DNA of 64,000 bases from Mauremys mutica (taxonomy: Eukaryota > Chordata > Testudines > Geoemydidae), in assembly GCF_020497125.1 (NCBI RefSeq), contig NC_059075.1:29052003-29116002 (forward strand), given 5' to 3'. Position numbers and translations under genes: made by a program. Below, one piece after another: positions 61,941 through 64,000 of the stretch. How positions within the stretch are numbered: the stretch's first letter is position 1; each line of letters opens with the position of its first letter. The notes beneath the pieces were generated by a model. It was not told the DNA's origin, did no database searches, and saw only the letters and a list, made by a program, of their open reading frames with translations.

Positions 61941-62176
61941 TGTCAAGTATCAGAGGGGTAGCCGTGTTAGTCTGGTTCTGTAAAAGCAGCAAAGAATCCT
62001 GTGGCACCTTATAGACTAACAGACGTTTTGCAGCATGAGCTTTCGTGGGTGAATACCCACTTCTTCGGATGCAAGCAGACCTTGCATCCGAAGAAGTGGG
62101 TATTCACCCACGAAAGCTCATGCTGCAAAACGTCTGTTAGTCTATAAGGTGCCACAGGATTCTTTGCTGCTTTTAC
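61941..62176. mobile_element. Fold-back retroposon with a perfect 96-bp palindrome
   Basis: Arms 61980-62075 and 62081-62176 are exact reverse complements with a 5-nt spacer. The left unit runs further, to TGTCAAGTATCAGAGGGG and GTAGCCGTGTTAGTCTGG. A perfect 12-bp duplication, AGGATTGAATGG, flanks the element (61929-61940 and 62177-62188). Each arm has a hammerhead-like core: on the + strand CCGAAGA (62088-62094), stem GTGGGT/ACCCAC with loop ATTC, then GAAA (62112-62115). The perfect arms imply a recent insertion or gene conversion between arms. Confidence 0.85.
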
Positions 62177-62564
62177 AGGATTGAATGGCCATAGCAAATG
62201 AAAAAGGGTAGAGTTTGAAGCACATCAGCAGTCCTGTGTGGGGAAGTTGGCTCTGCTGCTGCCTGCACAGTATCTGTTCTGTGAATCAGCACTGGACTCT
62301 GTCCTCCAGGACTGTCAGTCTGGAATTTGTATAAACACTTCATTTGTGCATAGCTATTTGGGGAGGGGGGAGCGGGAAGAAGTAGGCTACATCTTCTATT
62401 TGTCTCCTTTAAGATTACACAAACTTACACAAACATGTGGTTAAGGACAAAGAGTGCTGCCATAAAAAGGAAAATGTCACTTTTTTTCCCCATAACCCAC
62501 TTCCCAATTTGCACCTGTGTAGTTAAGTGGAGACTCAGGATCATAGTAATGTTTTGAGGTTAAT

Positions 62565-62872
62565 AGGGAGTGTTGCCAACTCTCATAATTTTACCTGGGG
62601 ACCACAAATGGTGTTTTTCTTAAAGCCCCAGCTCCTGGAATCATGTTAATACATGGGAATAGTGGCTTTCTTTCTTTTTTTAAAGTAAGTTTGTAGCGCT
62701 CATGATTGTGGAGAAAACCTTGAAATCATGACATGAGTGTACCCTAAAGACTCCAAAATCAGAAGGCAAATAAGACCCCAATATGTTATTTTTGTAATAA
62801 TCTCATTTTTAAGCCAATCTCAGGTGGTTTGGGGGCCCGATGATTTTTGAACACTTGGGGTTGAGAGTACTG
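62565..62872. mobile_element. Worn MITE with GTTGCCAACTCTCA end
   Basis: The left end AGTGTTGCCAACTCTCATAA and the right part GAACACTTGGGGTTGAGAGTACTGG are imperfect inverted copies. The centre has AAGCCAATCTCAGG and ATCATGACATGAG. Boundaries approximate. Confidence 0.5.
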
Positions 62873-64000
62873 GCACAGCTGAGTGCCTGAGATACACTCA
62901 GCACAGTTTGTAGGAAGAGCCAAGATGGCATTTAACCTGATCTTTCCCTGATCCTGGGTTCAGTCCAGTCCCTGGTATGATTACAGCAATCTCAGAGCTA
63001 CTCTTCATTACAGGCAGGATCCTGCTCCAGCAGTCAATGATCACTGAGATACCCTAGCCATACTTCTTTTTTCCAGGAATACTCCTTGACATGGGAAAAG
63101 CATGACACAGAATAATGACTTTGGTTCTCCACCACCCAGGGATTCCCTTTACACAAAGGAATCTTGAGAGAGCCACTTAAGCTGGTTTAATAGCTGGGTT
63201 TTTTGCCACTGAAGAGGTACAGAACATCTGGAATGGAGCCACTGGGGCCTGATTTCTCAACAGCCTGAGCAACTGCAGCTCCCACTGGTTTCAGCTGAAG
63301 ATGGGGATGCTTAGAACGTCTGAAAATCAGGACCACACTGTAGAATACCATGGTCCTGAATTTTCTCTCAGTAATGCTGCTTTTACATCTGTGCAGGTCT
63401 GTTGACTACAGTGAGGTCCTGTGCATTTTACAAGCCTGAATACAGTCATATTTGCAAGGACACTAGGATCCTCTTAATTTACACATATCCCAGTTTAAAC
63501 CAAAATGTGCTGATAAAGAGCCCAATGGCATTGTTTAGGGACAATCCTAGGAATGGGTGGTATGGAGCCACACTACCCCAAGGGGAACACAGCCTCTGCC
63601 GGCCTACTGTTACAGCCCTTTACAGGATCAACTTTCTATACTCCCCCCTATGCTGCTGACTGGTTATACTGGCCAGTGCATAAGGTGTGTGAAGCCAGAG
63701 TGTCACCTCATGCCCACTGTTCCTTTGGGAGCACCAAGAGAAAAGGAGCCCATGTGATCCTCAAAGCACAAAGGCTGCAATTCTGCCTGGCCATTATATG
63801 GGTGTGAAATTATGATGATTTGGAACCCACAACCACCATCAAATTGTACAGTAGCTACCTATGTAGCCACATGATCTTATTTTTGTTACCACATCTTCCT
63901 TCCCCTCTACAGTATGTACTCCTAACTATTTTACAGTGTTACTGTATTGCTAACAGCTGATAGTTCTCTCCTCAGGAGCGATCCTACTGTATTGGCAGAA

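Larger units (their letters stand above)
52082..64000 (+). other. PRIMA1: PRIMA1 intron 3 (start; continues beyond the window)
   Basis: I found no exon for the remaining cytoplasmic tail in these 11.9 kb. Repeats are listed separately. I recognise nothing in 52090-54090, 54190-54720, 56410-57500, 57980-58670, 58780-60480, 60900-61190, 61310-61920, 62190-62560 and 62880-64000 apart from simple A-rich stretches (52735-52870) and short worn MITE pieces. A purine-rich GGGA-type patch lies at 59214-59280. Confidence 0.75.

Noticed and set aside
1..64000. CRISPR arrays, bacterial operons or other prokaryotic systems.
   Set aside because: Spliced vertebrate exons and vertebrate retrotransposons throughout; no regularly spaced short repeats with unique spacers.

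Overview
This window is vertebrate nuclear DNA with one recognisable gene, PRIMA1 (proline-rich membrane anchor 1, the anchor of acetylcholinesterase and butyrylcholinesterase tetramers), on the + strand. I can place three coding exons: signal peptide at 3110-3202, cysteine and proline-rich attachment domain at 12387-12537, and the transmembrane segment at 51952-52081. A probable non-coding first exon ends at 2742. All splice sites are canonical and the phases (0, 1, 2) agree. I did not find the last exon (the rest of the cytoplasmic tail) before the window ends, so the gene is incomplete here. No other protein-coding gene, tRNA, rRNA or CRISPR array is supported.

The rest is introns packed with interspersed repeats. 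CR1-type LINEs dominate. At 38.56-38.74 kb there is a tRNA-derived SINE whose tail is CR1-like, a known design of turtle Pol III SINEs. There are many hAT and Harbinger-like miniature DNA transposons, MIR-like SINEs, a decayed Ty3/gypsy chromodomain element and solo LTRs. No primate, rodent or bird-specific repeat was seen. I infer a turtle, most likely a cryptodire, from repeat type only.

Layout: 1-2 kb upstream flank with an old MIR-like SINE; about 2.15-3.2 kb CpG-rich promoter, exon 1 and exon 2; 3.2-12.4 kb intron 1, with a fold-back retroposon and a non-LTR reverse transcriptase relic split by a hAT MITE; 12.4-52 kb the 39.4-kb intron 2, holding the gypsy element (13.9-19.2 kb), LTRs, MITEs and three deeply nested repeat stacks (38.1-39.0, 42.7-45.4 and 46.9-48.9 kb); 52-64 kb the start of intron 3, with GC-rich hAT MITEs and a perfect 96-bp palindrome.

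The most unusual signal is a set of fold-back elements at 3.9, 22.6 and 62.0 kb, with relics at 54.1 and 61.2 kb. Three of them sit between 12-14 bp direct repeats, which fits retroposition and not cut-and-paste transposition. Both families carry a core resembling a hammerhead ribozyme (CUGANGA, stem II, GAAA). Variable target duplications, inverted partial copies and hammerhead motifs together are known from Penelope-like elements, so I propose these are non-autonomous relatives.
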